Position numbers and translations under genes: made by a program. A DNA stretch of 21,123 bases from JALYOC01 sp036675345 (GTDB lineage Bacteria > Myxococcota > Myxococcia > Myxococcales > Myxococcaceae): positions 1 through 21,123 of the forward strand of contig JAKFFE010000006.1 in assembly GCA_036675345.1 (NCBI GenBank), in the 5' to 3' direction. Position 1 is the stretch's first letter. Each line of letters opens with the position of its first letter. This document shows, piece after piece, positions 13,166 to 20,164 of the stretch. A model generated the notes under the pieces. It was not told where the DNA came from, searched no databases, and saw only the letters and a program-made list of their open reading frames with translations.

Positions 13166-14764
13166 CTACCTCCGCTGCTGAGCCAGGGACTGGTGCTTGA
13201 CCAGGAACTCCTCGAAGTTCCCGTTGAAGTCCACGATCCCCTCTCCGCGGCGCATCGCCCAGATCCGGGAGGCGCACTCCGAGATCAGATCCTGGTCGTG
13301 GGTGACACAGATCACCGTGCCCTCGAAGCGCTTGATCCCCTCGGCCAGCGAGCCGATCGACTCCAGGTCCAGGTGGTTGGTGGGCTCGTCCAGGATCAGG
13401 ACGTTGTCCTTGACCATCATCAGCTTGGAGAGCAGCAGCCGGACACGCTCGCCTCCGGAGAGGGTGTCGGTGGGCTTCATCCGCTCCTCGCCGGAGAAGA
13501 GCATCCGTCCCAGCAGGCCGGAGATCTCCTCGTTGGAGAGCTTGTGGTCCAGCTCGCGCAGCCAGCCAAAGGCGGTGGTGCCGTCGGGGATCACCCCGTG
13601 GTGATCCTGGGGGAGGTAGCCGACGTTGGCCTGGTAGCCCCACTCCACCTTCCCGGAGGAGGGCTCCATCGCCCCGGCCAGGATCTTCATCAGGGTGGAC
13701 TTGCCGGCGCCGGCCTTGCCGATCACGCAGATCTTCTCGCCCTTCTGCACCAGCCCGGAGAAGTTGGGGAAGATCTGGTCCCCGTCATAGCTCTTGGAGA
13801 GGTCGGAGAAGGTCAGGGTCTGCTTCCCCGAGGGCACCTTCTGCTCGAACTTGATGAACGGCCGGGCGATGTTGGACCGCTTCAGATCGTCGGTCTTCAG
13901 CTTGTCGATCTGCTTGGCGCGGCTCTGCACCTGGGAGGCGCGGGTCCCGGCGTGGAACCGGGCGATGAAGTCCTGCAGCTGCAGGATCTTCTTCTGCTTC
14001 TCCGAGTTCTCCGACTCGATCCGCGACCGCACCTGGGCCTTTTGCCGGACCATGTCGTCGTAGGCGCCCGGGTAGGTGATGATCGTCTCGTAGTCGATGT
14101 CCGCGATGTGGGTGCAGATCTCGTTCAGGAAGTGCCGGTCGTGGGAGATGGTGATCAGCACCCCCTCGTACTCGTGGAGGAAGGTCTCCAGCCAGCGGAT
14201 CGAGTCCAGGTCCAGGTTGTTGGTGGGCTCGTCCAGAAGCAGCCCCTGGGGCTTGCCGAACAGGGCCTGGGCCAGCAACACCCGCAGCTTGAGGCCGCCG
14301 GGCAGGGACCGCATCTGCTGCTCGTGGAAGGAGGTCTCGATCCCCAGGCCCTCCAGCAGGGCGGCGGCGTCGGACTCGGCCACGTAGCCGTCCTCCTCGG
14401 CGATCACCCCCTCCAGGTCGCCCAGGCGGTTGCCGTCCTCCTCGGTGATGTCGCTCTTGGCCAGCAGCGCATCCTTCTCCTTGAGCGCCGCCCACAGGGG
14501 GGCGTTACCCATCAGCACCGCATCCAGGACCCGGAAGTCGTCGTATCCGAAGTGATCCTGGCGCAGCATCCCGTACTTCTTGGGGCGGGAGATGGTGCCC
14601 GAGTCCGGCTGTTCATCGCCGGCCATGATCTTCATGAAGGTGGACTTGCCGGCGCCGTTGGGGCCGGTGAGGCCGTAGCGTTTGCCGGGAGAGAACGTGA
14701 CGTTGACGTCCTCGAAGAGCTTCTTGGGCCCGAAGGCCTTGCTGACATTGGTGACGGTAAACAT
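13166..14764 (-). CDS. ybiT: ABC-F ATPase, YbiT-like
   Basis: This 532-residue soluble protein has two ABC domains and no membrane segment. Domain 1 has Walker A GPNGAGKST (34-42), a degenerate signature LPGGLKLR (154-161) and Walker B LLLDEPTNNLDL (175-186). An inter-domain linker of charged helices (about 230-300) follows. Domain 2 has GKAGAGKST (349-357), LSGGER (435-440) and LILDEPTNHLDL (456-467). The GLKLRVLLAQALF and NNLD...IRWLE pattern is typical of the YbiT branch. ABC-F proteins bind the ribosomal E site and relieve or regulate stalled translation. I chose the ATG at 14764 because domain 1 begins right at it (MFTVTNVSKAFG). No clear ribosome site is seen. Divergent from the hydrolase gene by 39 bp. 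Confidence 0.92.
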   Translation of the reverse strand: MFTVTNVSKAFGPKKLFEDVNVTFSPGKRYGLTGPNGAGKSTFMKIMAGDEQPDSGTISRPKKYGMLRQDHFGYDDFRVLDAVLMGNAPLWAALKEKDALLAKSDITEEDGNRLGDLEGVIAEEDGYVAESDAAALLEGLGIETSFHEQQMRSLPGGLKLRVLLAQALFGKPQGLLLDEPTNNLDLDSIRWLETFLHEYEGVLITISHDRHFLNEICTHIADIDYETIITYPGAYDDMVRQKAQVRSRIESENSEKQKKILQLQDFIARFHAGTRASQVQSRAKQIDKLKTDDLKRSNIARPFIKFEQKVPSGKQTLTFSDLSKSYDGDQIFPNFSGLVQKGEKICVIGKAGAGKSTLMKILAGAMEPSSGKVEWGYQANVGYLPQDHHGVIPDGTTAFGWLRELDHKLSNEEISGLLGRMLFSGEERMKPTDTLSGGERVRLLLSKLMMVKDNVLILDEPTNHLDLESIGSLAEGIKRFEGTVICVTHDQDLISECASRIWAMRRGEGIVDFNGNFEEFLVKHQSLAQQRR

Positions 14765-14803
14765 GCGAGGCGGGGGTACATACCCGAACAGAAGGGACGA
14801 TGC
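14765..14803. promoter_or_regulatory. 39-bp divergent spacer with inverted repeat
   Basis: The start codons of the ABC-F gene (minus) and the hydrolase gene (plus) are only 39 bp apart. The spacer contains GGGTA-CA-TACCC (14774-14785), a short palindrome that could be an operator. Promoters for both genes must overlap or lie inside the opposite coding regions. No clear -35/-10 pair is visible. Confidence 0.4.
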
Positions 14804-15784
14804 ATGGCCACGTTCACCCCCAGCCAACCGTTCAAGCCAGCGCCCGGACTGACCCACCCGCACGCCCAGACGATCCTGGCCACCGTGCTGCGCCCCCTGG
14901 GCACCCCCCAGGTCCGCCGCGAGCGCTGGGAGACCCCGGATGGGGACTTCCTGGACGTGGACCTGCTGGACGCCCCGGCGGACCGGCCGCACGTGCTGGC
15001 GCTCCATGGGCTGGAGGGCTCCTCGAAGTCCGGCTACGTCCGGGCCATCCTCCGCCACGCCGCCGAGCAGGGCTGGGGGGCCCTGGCCATGAACTTCCGC
15101 TCCTGCAGCGGCGAGCCCAACCGGATCGCCCGCTCCTACTCGTCCGGTGAGACCGACGACCCCCGGTTCGCGCTGGGGAAGTGGCGGGAGCGCGGCGTGA
15201 AGGGCCCGCTGTTCGGGGTGGGCTTCTCCCTGGGGGCGAACGTCCTGCTGAAGATGCTGGCCGAGGACGGGGAGACCAGCCCGCTGACCGCCGCGGTGGC
15301 GATCAGCCCGCCCTTCAGCCTGGCTGTCTGCGCCCAGAAGCTGGACGGCGCCACCGGGCTGGGGCGGCTGTACCGCGAGGTGTTCCTCAAGGCCTTGAAG
15401 GTCAAGGCGCTGCAGAAGGCCAGGGCCCACCCGGGCGCGATCGATCCCGACCGGGTCCGGGCGGCGCGGCTGCTCTCGCAGTTCGACGACGCGGTGACCG
15501 CGCCGCTGTATGGGTTCAAGGACTCCGCCGAGTACTACCAGCGCTGTTCTTCGGGGCCGATGTTGGATCGCATCCGCCGGCCGACCCTGCTGATCACCTC
15601 GGAGGATGATCCGATCACCCCGCTCAACGGCGAGCACCGCCTGCAGCCGGCCAACCCGGCGCTCGAGTGGTTGGTCACCCCCACCGGTGGGCACGTGGGC
15701 TTCATCGCCGGAGGTGTGGGCAACCCGCACTTCTGGGCGGAGGCGACTGCCGCGGAATTTCTGCTGGCGCGAACTGTCTCCTAG
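14804..15784 (+). CDS. YheT-family alpha/beta hydrolase
   Basis: This 326-residue enzyme has the alpha/beta-hydrolase layout of the YheT/EMB8 family. The THPHAQTILATVLRP start (about 17-31) is typical of that family. The oxyanion region is LHGLEGSSKSGY (67-78), followed by NFRSCSGEPN (97-106) and SYSSGETDD (111-119). The nucleophile elbow GVGFSLGAN places Ser142. The likely acid is in SEDDP (266-270) and the likely base is His297 in GGHVGF. Substrates of the family are poorly known, and lipid or ester hydrolysis is usual. The ATG at 14804 is preceded by AAGGGAC. Cytosolic; no signal peptide. A small Cys-rich gene follows 102 bp downstream. Confidence 0.88.
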   Translation: MATFTPSQPFKPAPGLTHPHAQTILATVLRPLGTPQVRRERWETPDGDFLDVDLLDAPADRPHVLALHGLEGSSKSGYVRAILRHAAEQGWGALAMNFRSCSGEPNRIARSYSSGETDDPRFALGKWRERGVKGPLFGVGFSLGANVLLKMLAEDGETSPLTAAVAISPPFSLAVCAQKLDGATGLGRLYREVFLKALKVKALQKARAHPGAIDPDRVRAARLLSQFDDAVTAPLYGFKDSAEYYQRCSSGPMLDRIRRPTLLITSEDDPITPLNGEHRLQPANPALEWLVTPTGGHVGFIAGGVGNPHFWAEATAAEFLLARTVS

Positions 15785-15886
15785 ACCAACGCGCACACCC
15801 GTTCAGTGAAACCGCTGCACAGGGAAGCTGGGCCCGTTACACGTGCGCGTTCAAATCTTTCTGGGGTGGGGGCGAGGAGTTCCGAA

Positions 15887-16114
15887 GTGCAGCATCCGAA
15901 GAAGCCGAACCCGACCGAGCTGTTTGCGCACATGCGCTTTCCCAGCTCGGTGGAGAAGCAGCGAAACCTGTATTGCCCCTTGTACGACCAGTGTCTGAGC
16001 GTCGCAGTCCGTGAGGGCTGGGAGGGCTGGACCTGCATGAACTGCCCCCTGTTCAACGTCCAGGGGCAGTCCCCCAAGGCCGAAGACTTCGCCAGCGCCG
16101 GCCGCCGCGAGTAG
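15887..16114 (+). CDS. Small Cys-rich protein, possible zinc finger
   Basis: This 75-residue protein contains a Cys cluster YCPLYDQC (about 29-36), then a Trp-rich stretch REGWEGWTCMNCPLF (about 42-56). The CX5C and CX2C pairs could bind one zinc or an iron-sulfur cluster. The rest is hydrophilic. I chose the GTG at 15887 because GAGGAG lies 7 nt upstream; the ATG at the MRFPSS residues further in has no ribosome site. I do not recognise a named family. The compact Cys pattern and good ribosome site argue that it is real. It may be co-transcribed with the hydrolase, but the 102-bp gap also allows its own promoter. Confidence 0.65.
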   Translation: MQHPKKPNPTELFAHMRFPSSVEKQRNLYCPLYDQCLSVAVREGWEGWTCMNCPLFNVQGQSPKAEDFASAGRRE

Positions 16115-16124
16115 ACCGGGTGCG

Positions 16125-17813
16125 TCAGCTCAGGGTGACCACGCCTCGGCGGACCAGGTCCCGGATGGTGTCTTCCACCTCCAGCGGGGAGGCCTCGGTC
16201 TGGGCGATCACCTCCCCGGGGGTGAGCCGGGCCTCGCAGATCGCCCGGGCGGTCTCCATCCACTGCTTGGGTCCCACCTGGGTGTAGAGCGCGTAGAGGT
16301 CGGGGTTCACCTCCACCTGGCGTGCCTGGACCAGCAGGGTCTCCTTGGCTCGGCGCTCGTTCTCGTTGAGGGTGTAGGTGGCGTCCGAAAGCAGCTCGTC
16401 GAGGCCGACCTGCAGGCTGCTGGCCGCGGTGGTCTCCCCGGGGGAGAGCTGGGCGGACGGTGAGCGCGAGGCGATCAGGGCGTTGAAGGCCCGCTCCCCC
16501 TCCGCCTTGTGGGCTCCGGTCTGGGCGGTGGCGTGGACCGCGACCCCTTCCTGCCAGAACAGCTCGTAGCTGGCCCAGCCGTCGCCGGCGTCCATCAGCC
16601 CGGTGAAGCGGGTGCGCTCCAGCTCGCGCAGGAACCACTGCACCCCCACCGGATCCAGCTCGAAGGGGCCCGGGTGACCCTGGGCCAGCGCCGCCTGGCA
16701 CCGGGCCCGGGGCGCCAGCAGGGCACGGATCTGGGTGGCCAGCGCGTCGTGCTTCACCGACTTGGAGAGGTAGGCCTGGGCGCCGGCGTCCAGCGCCTTG
16801 AGCGACTCGCGGTAGTCCTCGTGGCAGGAGAGGAACGCCACCGGGATCTCCTTGGTCTGGAAGTCCTCGCGCAACGCGCGCAGCAGTCCCCACCCGTCCA
16901 ACCGGGGCATGGAGAGGTCGGCCACGATCACCTGGAACTGGGGGGCGGCCTTGGCGGTCTCGTAGCCCTCCAGCCCGTCCGCGGCGGTGGTGACCTGGAA
17001 GCCGCGACGGCTGAGGATCAGGGAGAACATCCGGCACAGCTCCGGATCGTCGTCCACCAGCAGCAGCGAGACCGGACCGGGGAGGGCGGGCTCGGCCAGT
17101 GGTTCGTCCGCCGGGGTCTCCAGGTCCAGGGTGTCGAGCTCCTCCTCCCCGATCTCGATCTCCGCCTCCAGGCCGGGGTCGTCCAGCGCCACCACCACCC
17201 CGCGGCCCTGGCCGGCGGCCCCCTCCAGCTCGGAGAAGGACCAGGAGGCGGCGCTGGCCAGCATCGAGACCAGCGCCTTGTCCGCGGTGGAGTCGAAGTA
17301 CTGGGCGCTCTGCATCGCCCCGCGCAGGAAGGAGGCCTTGCCCTCCTTCTGGGTCCCGGGGTTCACCTTCAGCTCGCCCGAGCGCATCGTCCGGCGCAGG
17401 TGGGACATCAGGCCGTGCAGCTCGCGGCGATCCCCGCGGCCGTGGATCACCCCCGGGCGCAGCGGCAGCTCGGTCCACAGGGTGTGCAGCGCCACTGGAT
17501 CGGCGGAGGCGGTGAGCACCTCCACGATCCCGTTGCGGAAGAAGCGGGCGAACCGTGCCTCGGCGCCGTCCTTGGCCACCAGCACCACCCGCGCCGGGGC
17601 CAGCGTGGGCGAGCTGGCCAGCGCCTTGAGCGCGGCGTCGGTATCCGCGGCCCCCAATTCGCCGTGCAGCAGCACCAGGTCCGGAGGGCGGGAGGCGGTG
17701 GCGGGAACCGCCGCCGCGGTGGACACCGTCCAGCCGGCGGCCTCGAAGGATGCGGTGGTCTGGGCGCGCGTCTGGTCGTCGCGCGCGAGGATGAGAACCG
17801 ACGTGCCTGCCAT
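16125..17813 (-). CDS. Response regulator with pseudo-receiver, PATAN (DUF4388), REC and second PATAN-like domain
   Basis: This 562-residue protein begins with a degenerate receiver (about 4-115) that has lost the phospho-Asp pattern. Residues about 128-195 look like a PATAN/DUF4388 domain (LHGLMSHLRRTMRSGELKV, then FLRGAMQSAQY and a helical end). An acidic linker (about 207-245) leads to a complete receiver (248-365): VDDDPELCR acid patch (Asp254-256), acceptor Asp299 in VADLSMPRLDGW, Ser329 in FLSCHED, and Lys351. A second PATAN-like domain follows (about 384-455), and a C-terminal helical tail ends in a winged-helix-like segment (about 520-562). There is no DNA-binding or enzymatic output of a known type, so it is probably a scaffold or signal integrator. 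The ATG at 17813 lies 46 bp after the oxygenase stop, with a hairpin between. Confidence 0.8.
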   Translation of the reverse strand: MAGTSVLILARDDQTRAQTTASFEAAGWTVSTAAAVPATASRPPDLVLLHGELGAADTDAALKALASSPTLAPARVVLVAKDGAEARFARFFRNGIVEVLTASADPVALHTLWTELPLRPGVIHGRGDRRELHGLMSHLRRTMRSGELKVNPGTQKEGKASFLRGAMQSAQYFDSTADKALVSMLASAASWSFSELEGAAGQGRGVVVALDDPGLEAEIEIGEEELDTLDLETPADEPLAEPALPGPVSLLLVDDDPELCRMFSLILSRRGFQVTTAADGLEGYETAKAAPQFQVIVADLSMPRLDGWGLLRALREDFQTKEIPVAFLSCHEDYRESLKALDAGAQAYLSKSVKHDALATQIRALLAPRARCQAALAQGHPGPFELDPVGVQWFLRELERTRFTGLMDAGDGWASYELFWQEGVAVHATAQTGAHKAEGERAFNALIASRSPSAQLSPGETTAASSLQVGLDELLSDATYTLNENERRAKETLLVQARQVEVNPDLYALYTQVGPKQWMETARAICEARLTPGEVIAQTEASPLEVEDTIRDLVRRGVVTLS

Positions 17814-17824
17814 CAGAGAGGAAC

Positions 17825-17852
17825 CCCCGGGGTGGCAATATACCCACCGGGG
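17825..17852. promoter_or_regulatory. Hairpin between oxygenase and response-regulator genes
   Basis: GGTGG (17831-17835) pairs with CCACC (17844-17848) and is flanked by CCCC and GGGG that extend the stem with a 2-nt bulge. The loop on the minus strand holds TATATT, a near-consensus -10 hexamer. The hairpin could weaken readthrough, or the loop could mark a separate promoter for the regulator gene. No -35 is seen. Confidence 0.4.
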
Positions 17853-17859
17853 CCCGGCT

Positions 17860-18519
17860 TCACCTTTTCCTGGCCAGTCGCAGCGCCCGGTAGAAGCGCA
17901 CTTCCGGAAAGGAAGGGATCCGGTAGGGGCGCCGATCCCACCAGTTGACGATCAGGGCCAGCCGCAGCGCTCCGGACCGTGCCCGGTGCGCATCGGGGAG
18001 GGCGTTGTCCCGGTCCAGCACCCCATGGGTGAGATCTCCGCGAAACCAGACGAAGCGGTTGGGGACCGGGGAGACCAGATCGAAGTCGAAGCGATCCGGC
18101 GCTCGGGAGGGGTTGTCGTCGTTGGCCGGCTGGTCGGTCACCGCCAGGGCGCCGCCCTTCACCCGGTTGAGGAAGAACACCGAGGAGAGGACCGGGTGCA
18201 CGGTCTGGCCCCGTTCCAGCGCCAGCCGCTCGTCGCGATCCTGGTGGAAGTCCACCTGGACGTGGTCGGTGCGCATCCGGGACAGCCACCACTCGGCGCC
18301 GATCACCGTCCGGCGCCGGGGTAGGTGCCGGCGCAGCTCCAGCACCGCCTGCTCGGGGACGCAGGAGGGCGGGGTCCCATCCAGCGGGAACCAGAAGGTG
18401 GTCTGGTAGGTGGACCGCATCCGCTCGCCCCCCAGCGCCTTCACCGAGGCGCGCAGGGAGCGGAACAGCGGATCGGGGAGGGCGGTCTCGGTGACCTTCA
18501 CCAGGGAGCGGGGCGGCAC
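17860..18519 (-). CDS. 2-oxoglutarate/Fe(II)-dependent oxygenase-like protein
   Basis: This 219-residue protein carries the facial triad of the double-stranded beta-helix oxygenases. HVQVDFHQDRDE supplies His92 and Asp94 (HxD), FRGDLTHGVL supplies the distal His165, and ALRLALIVNWW supplies Arg186 for the 2-oxoglutarate carboxylate. Spacing between HxD and the distal His is about 70 residues, normal for the fold. No signal peptide is present. Substrate unknown; this family hydroxylates proteins, small molecules or lipids. The start is a GTG 7 bp after the stop of the lipoprotein gene, without a visible ribosome site, so it may depend on coupling. The GTG six codons further in is an alternative. 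Confidence 0.72.
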   Translation of the reverse strand: MPPRSLVKVTETALPDPLFRSLRASVKALGGERMRSTYQTTFWFPLDGTPPSCVPEQAVLELRRHLPRRRTVIGAEWWLSRMRTDHVQVDFHQDRDERLALERGQTVHPVLSSVFFLNRVKGGALAVTDQPANDDNPSRAPDRFDFDLVSPVPNRFVWFRGDLTHGVLDRDNALPDAHRARSGALRLALIVNWWDRRPYRIPSFPEVRFYRALRLARKR

Positions 18520-18526
18520 CGGGTGC

Positions 18527-19096
18527 TTATAGATCGGGCTGTGGGCAGGAAAGCGTCTCCTCCAGCGCGGGGCAGCGGCTTCCGGCCAGCGTTCCTTCGA
18601 TCGCCACGCCGTCCACGACCACCTGGTACCGGCCCTGGCCGTGCGCGGTGGACAACTGGAGCTCCTGCAAGGTGCCCTCGTCGGCGGTGAGGATCGGATC
18701 GGCGCGGTCGGCTGTCAGGCCGTGACTGAACCTCCAGCTGAAGCCATCGTGATGGGACAGCCGGGTCCGATGCGCCTCCAGGAGCGGGAGGGTGTCCGGG
18801 AGCTCAGCCACCACCTGCAGCACCGGGGTCTGGATGGCCCGGGACGTGCCGGTGGAGTTGGTGCAACCGAAGGCGCAGGGGTCAATCGCCTGGATCTCGG
18901 CGCAGACGTCCTCCACCGCGCCGATCAAGAACACCGCCCGGGTGTACTCCTCGCTGCCGATGTAGAGCGCGCGCTCCCCCCGGCAGGAGCCATACGCGAC
19001 CGAGCGGGGTTCCAGGGTCGTCCCGTCCACCGTGATCGGGGTGGTCACCGCGGGCCCACAGGCCACCAACAGCAGCAACAGGCTCTGGCTCTTCAT
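18527..19096 (-). CDS. Lipoprotein of unknown function
   Basis: This 189-residue protein has a very short lipoprotein signal (KSQSLLLLLVAC, acylated Cys13). The mature part has an SCRGERALYIGSEEYTRAVFLIGAVEDVCAE segment and an IDPCAFGC Cys pair. A later region, QGRYQVVVDGVAIEGTLAGSRC, reads like a beta strand pair. At least five Cys in the mature part suggest disulfides, as fits a periplasmic or outer-membrane location. The ATG at 19096 has GGGAGG about 7 nt upstream and puts the lipobox at the right distance. The longer frame from 19195 adds 33 unrelated residues. No family recognised. First gene of a probable three-gene minus-strand unit. Confidence 0.68.
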   Translation of the reverse strand: MKSQSLLLLLVACGPAVTTPITVDGTTLEPRSVAYGSCRGERALYIGSEEYTRAVFLIGAVEDVCAEIQAIDPCAFGCTNSTGTSRAIQTPVLQVVAELPDTLPLLEAHRTRLSHHDGFSWRFSHGLTADRADPILTADEGTLQELQLSTAHGQGRYQVVVDGVAIEGTLAGSRCPALEETLSCPQPDL

Positions 19097-19422
19097 CTCT
19101 GGCCTCCCAGCCCTGAAACGCTGGACGCGATCCACGCGCCCGAGAGTTCTGCCAGGTGCCCCCGGGAGGAGGGTACCACTCCCGGGATGTCTCAAGACCT
19201 TCCGAGCGGGTTTATCGGAGCCGGTGGAGCCTTGCCGCGGCGCTTCCTGCTCGCCGCCACAGTCCAGGCACTTCCGCGCAGCCGTCAGCGCGCTGACGAA
19301 ACGACCCGTCCCTGACCCTCGCCTCGCGGTCCGGAAGCTGTGTGTGAAGAAGGGTTGAGACTCCCCGGCGCGGGTGGCGCCTCCTCTCCGCGGTCGTTAA
19401 CCCTGCGGAAGGGAAGGCGAGC
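19097..19422. other. Divergent intergenic region
   Basis: The 326 bp lie between the lipoprotein gene (minus) and the LuxR-type regulator (plus). The perfect CCCGGGAG/CTCCCGGG inverted repeat is the only structure I can point to. A 42-codon frame starts at an ATG directly after it (19187), but it has no ribosome site at the usual distance and no protein-like features. No good promoter is visible. Confidence 0.5.
19161..19186. promoter_or_regulatory. 8-bp inverted repeat with 10-nt spacer
   Basis: CCCGGGAG (19161-19168) and CTCCCGGG (19179-19186) are exact complements around GAGGGTACCA. It lies upstream of genes on both sides, so it cannot terminate either unit. A regulator-binding site or a leader hairpin is possible. 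Its location next to a LuxR-type regulator gene is suggestive only. Confidence 0.4.
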
Positions 19423-20049
19423 GTGGAGACCCCGATTCGAGTCCTGCTGGTGGCGGAGGACCCCCTGGTTCGAGGGGGTCTTCACGCGCTGGCCGCATCG
19501 CAGCCGACCCTGGACGTGGTCGCCCAGGTCTCGCCCGAGGAGAGTCCGCTGGCGATCGCAGCCCGGGATCCGGAAGTCATCGTCTGGGAGAGCGGCCCGG
19601 ACCCGCGCGCCACCCTTGCCCGTTTGCCTCCGAGGGACTCGGAGGCGCCGCCGTCCATCCTCCTGCTCCCCGATGGTCGTTTCGCTCAGGAGGCGATCGC
19701 CGCTGGCGCTCGAGGGCTGCTGGCTCGTGAGGTGTCGGCTTCCGCGCTGGCCACCGCCATCGGGGCGGTCGCGAAGGGCCTGTTCGTGACGGATGCGGTC
19801 TGGGAGCCGGGGTCCTCCAGCCTCGGAAACCGGCCGCGAGGGGGCCAGGCGGAGGAGCTCACCGCGCGAGAACTGGAGGTACTGCAGTTGCTGGCCGAGG
19901 GGCTCTCCAACAAGCTGATCGCCCACCGGTTGGGGATCTCGGACCACACCGCCAAGTTCCACGTCAACGCGATCCTGGCGAAGTTCGGGGCCCAGACCCG
20001 GACCGATGCAGTGGTCCGGGCCGCCCGGGCCGGGCTCCTGATTCTCTGA
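19423..20049 (+). CDS. NarL/FixJ-type transcription regulator with degenerate receiver
   Basis: This 208-residue protein has a receiver-like domain (about 5-120) and a LuxR-type HTH (about 145-208: LTARELEVLQLLAEGLSNKLIAHRLGISDHTAKFHV in shape, with the usual NAILAKFGAQTRTDAVVRAA end). The receiver has lost key residues. The acid pair reads AED in VLLVAEDPLVR. The acceptor position reads Glu56 in EVIVWESG where Asp is expected. The conserved Lys region reads LLAREV. Phosphorylation is therefore not expected, and Glu could mimic it. The DNA-binding half is intact, so it should bind a promoter. The GTG start has GGAAGG upstream. Monocistronic, divergent from the lipoprotein-oxygenase-regulator unit, which is a candidate target by position only. 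Confidence 0.85.
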   Translation: METPIRVLLVAEDPLVRGGLHALAASQPTLDVVAQVSPEESPLAIAARDPEVIVWESGPDPRATLARLPPRDSEAPPSILLLPDGRFAQEAIAAGARGLLAREVSASALATAIGAVAKGLFVTDAVWEPGSSSLGNRPRGGQAEELTARELEVLQLLAEGLSNKLIAHRLGISDHTAKFHVNAILAKFGAQTRTDAVVRAARAGLLIL

Positions 20050-20088
20050 TTGTCCCGAGGCCGGAGGCCATTGCTTCGACCCGCCAGA

Positions 20089-20135
20089 GGCCCGCCCGAA
20101 CTTCGGGCCCCAGGCGGTGGCCAGCCCCCGTTTTT
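20089..20135 (+). terminator. Candidate terminator after the LuxR-type regulator
   Basis: GGCCCG (20089-20094) pairs with CGGGCC (20104-20109), and a run of five T sits at 20131-20135 after further GC-rich sequence that can pair as GGCC/GGCC. It lies between the regulator stop (20049) and the convergent transposase stop (20167). The 21-nt gap between stem and T-run weakens the case. Confidence 0.4.
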
Positions 20136-20164
20136 CGCCCGGATCGTCTTGAGTGGACCGACCC

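Noticed and set aside
13193..14803. Plus-strand extension upstream of the YheT-family gene
   Set aside because: It is antisense to the ABC-F gene, whose motifs are complete. The hydrolase family begins at the ATG at 14804.
15781..17847. Long second minus-strand frame over the response regulator
   Set aside because: The competing frame at 16125-17813 has receiver motifs; this one is Gly/Arg/Pro-rich and has none.
19187..19315. 42-codon plus-strand frame after the CCCGGGAG inverted repeat
   Set aside because: No ribosome site at the correct spacing and no protein-like composition.
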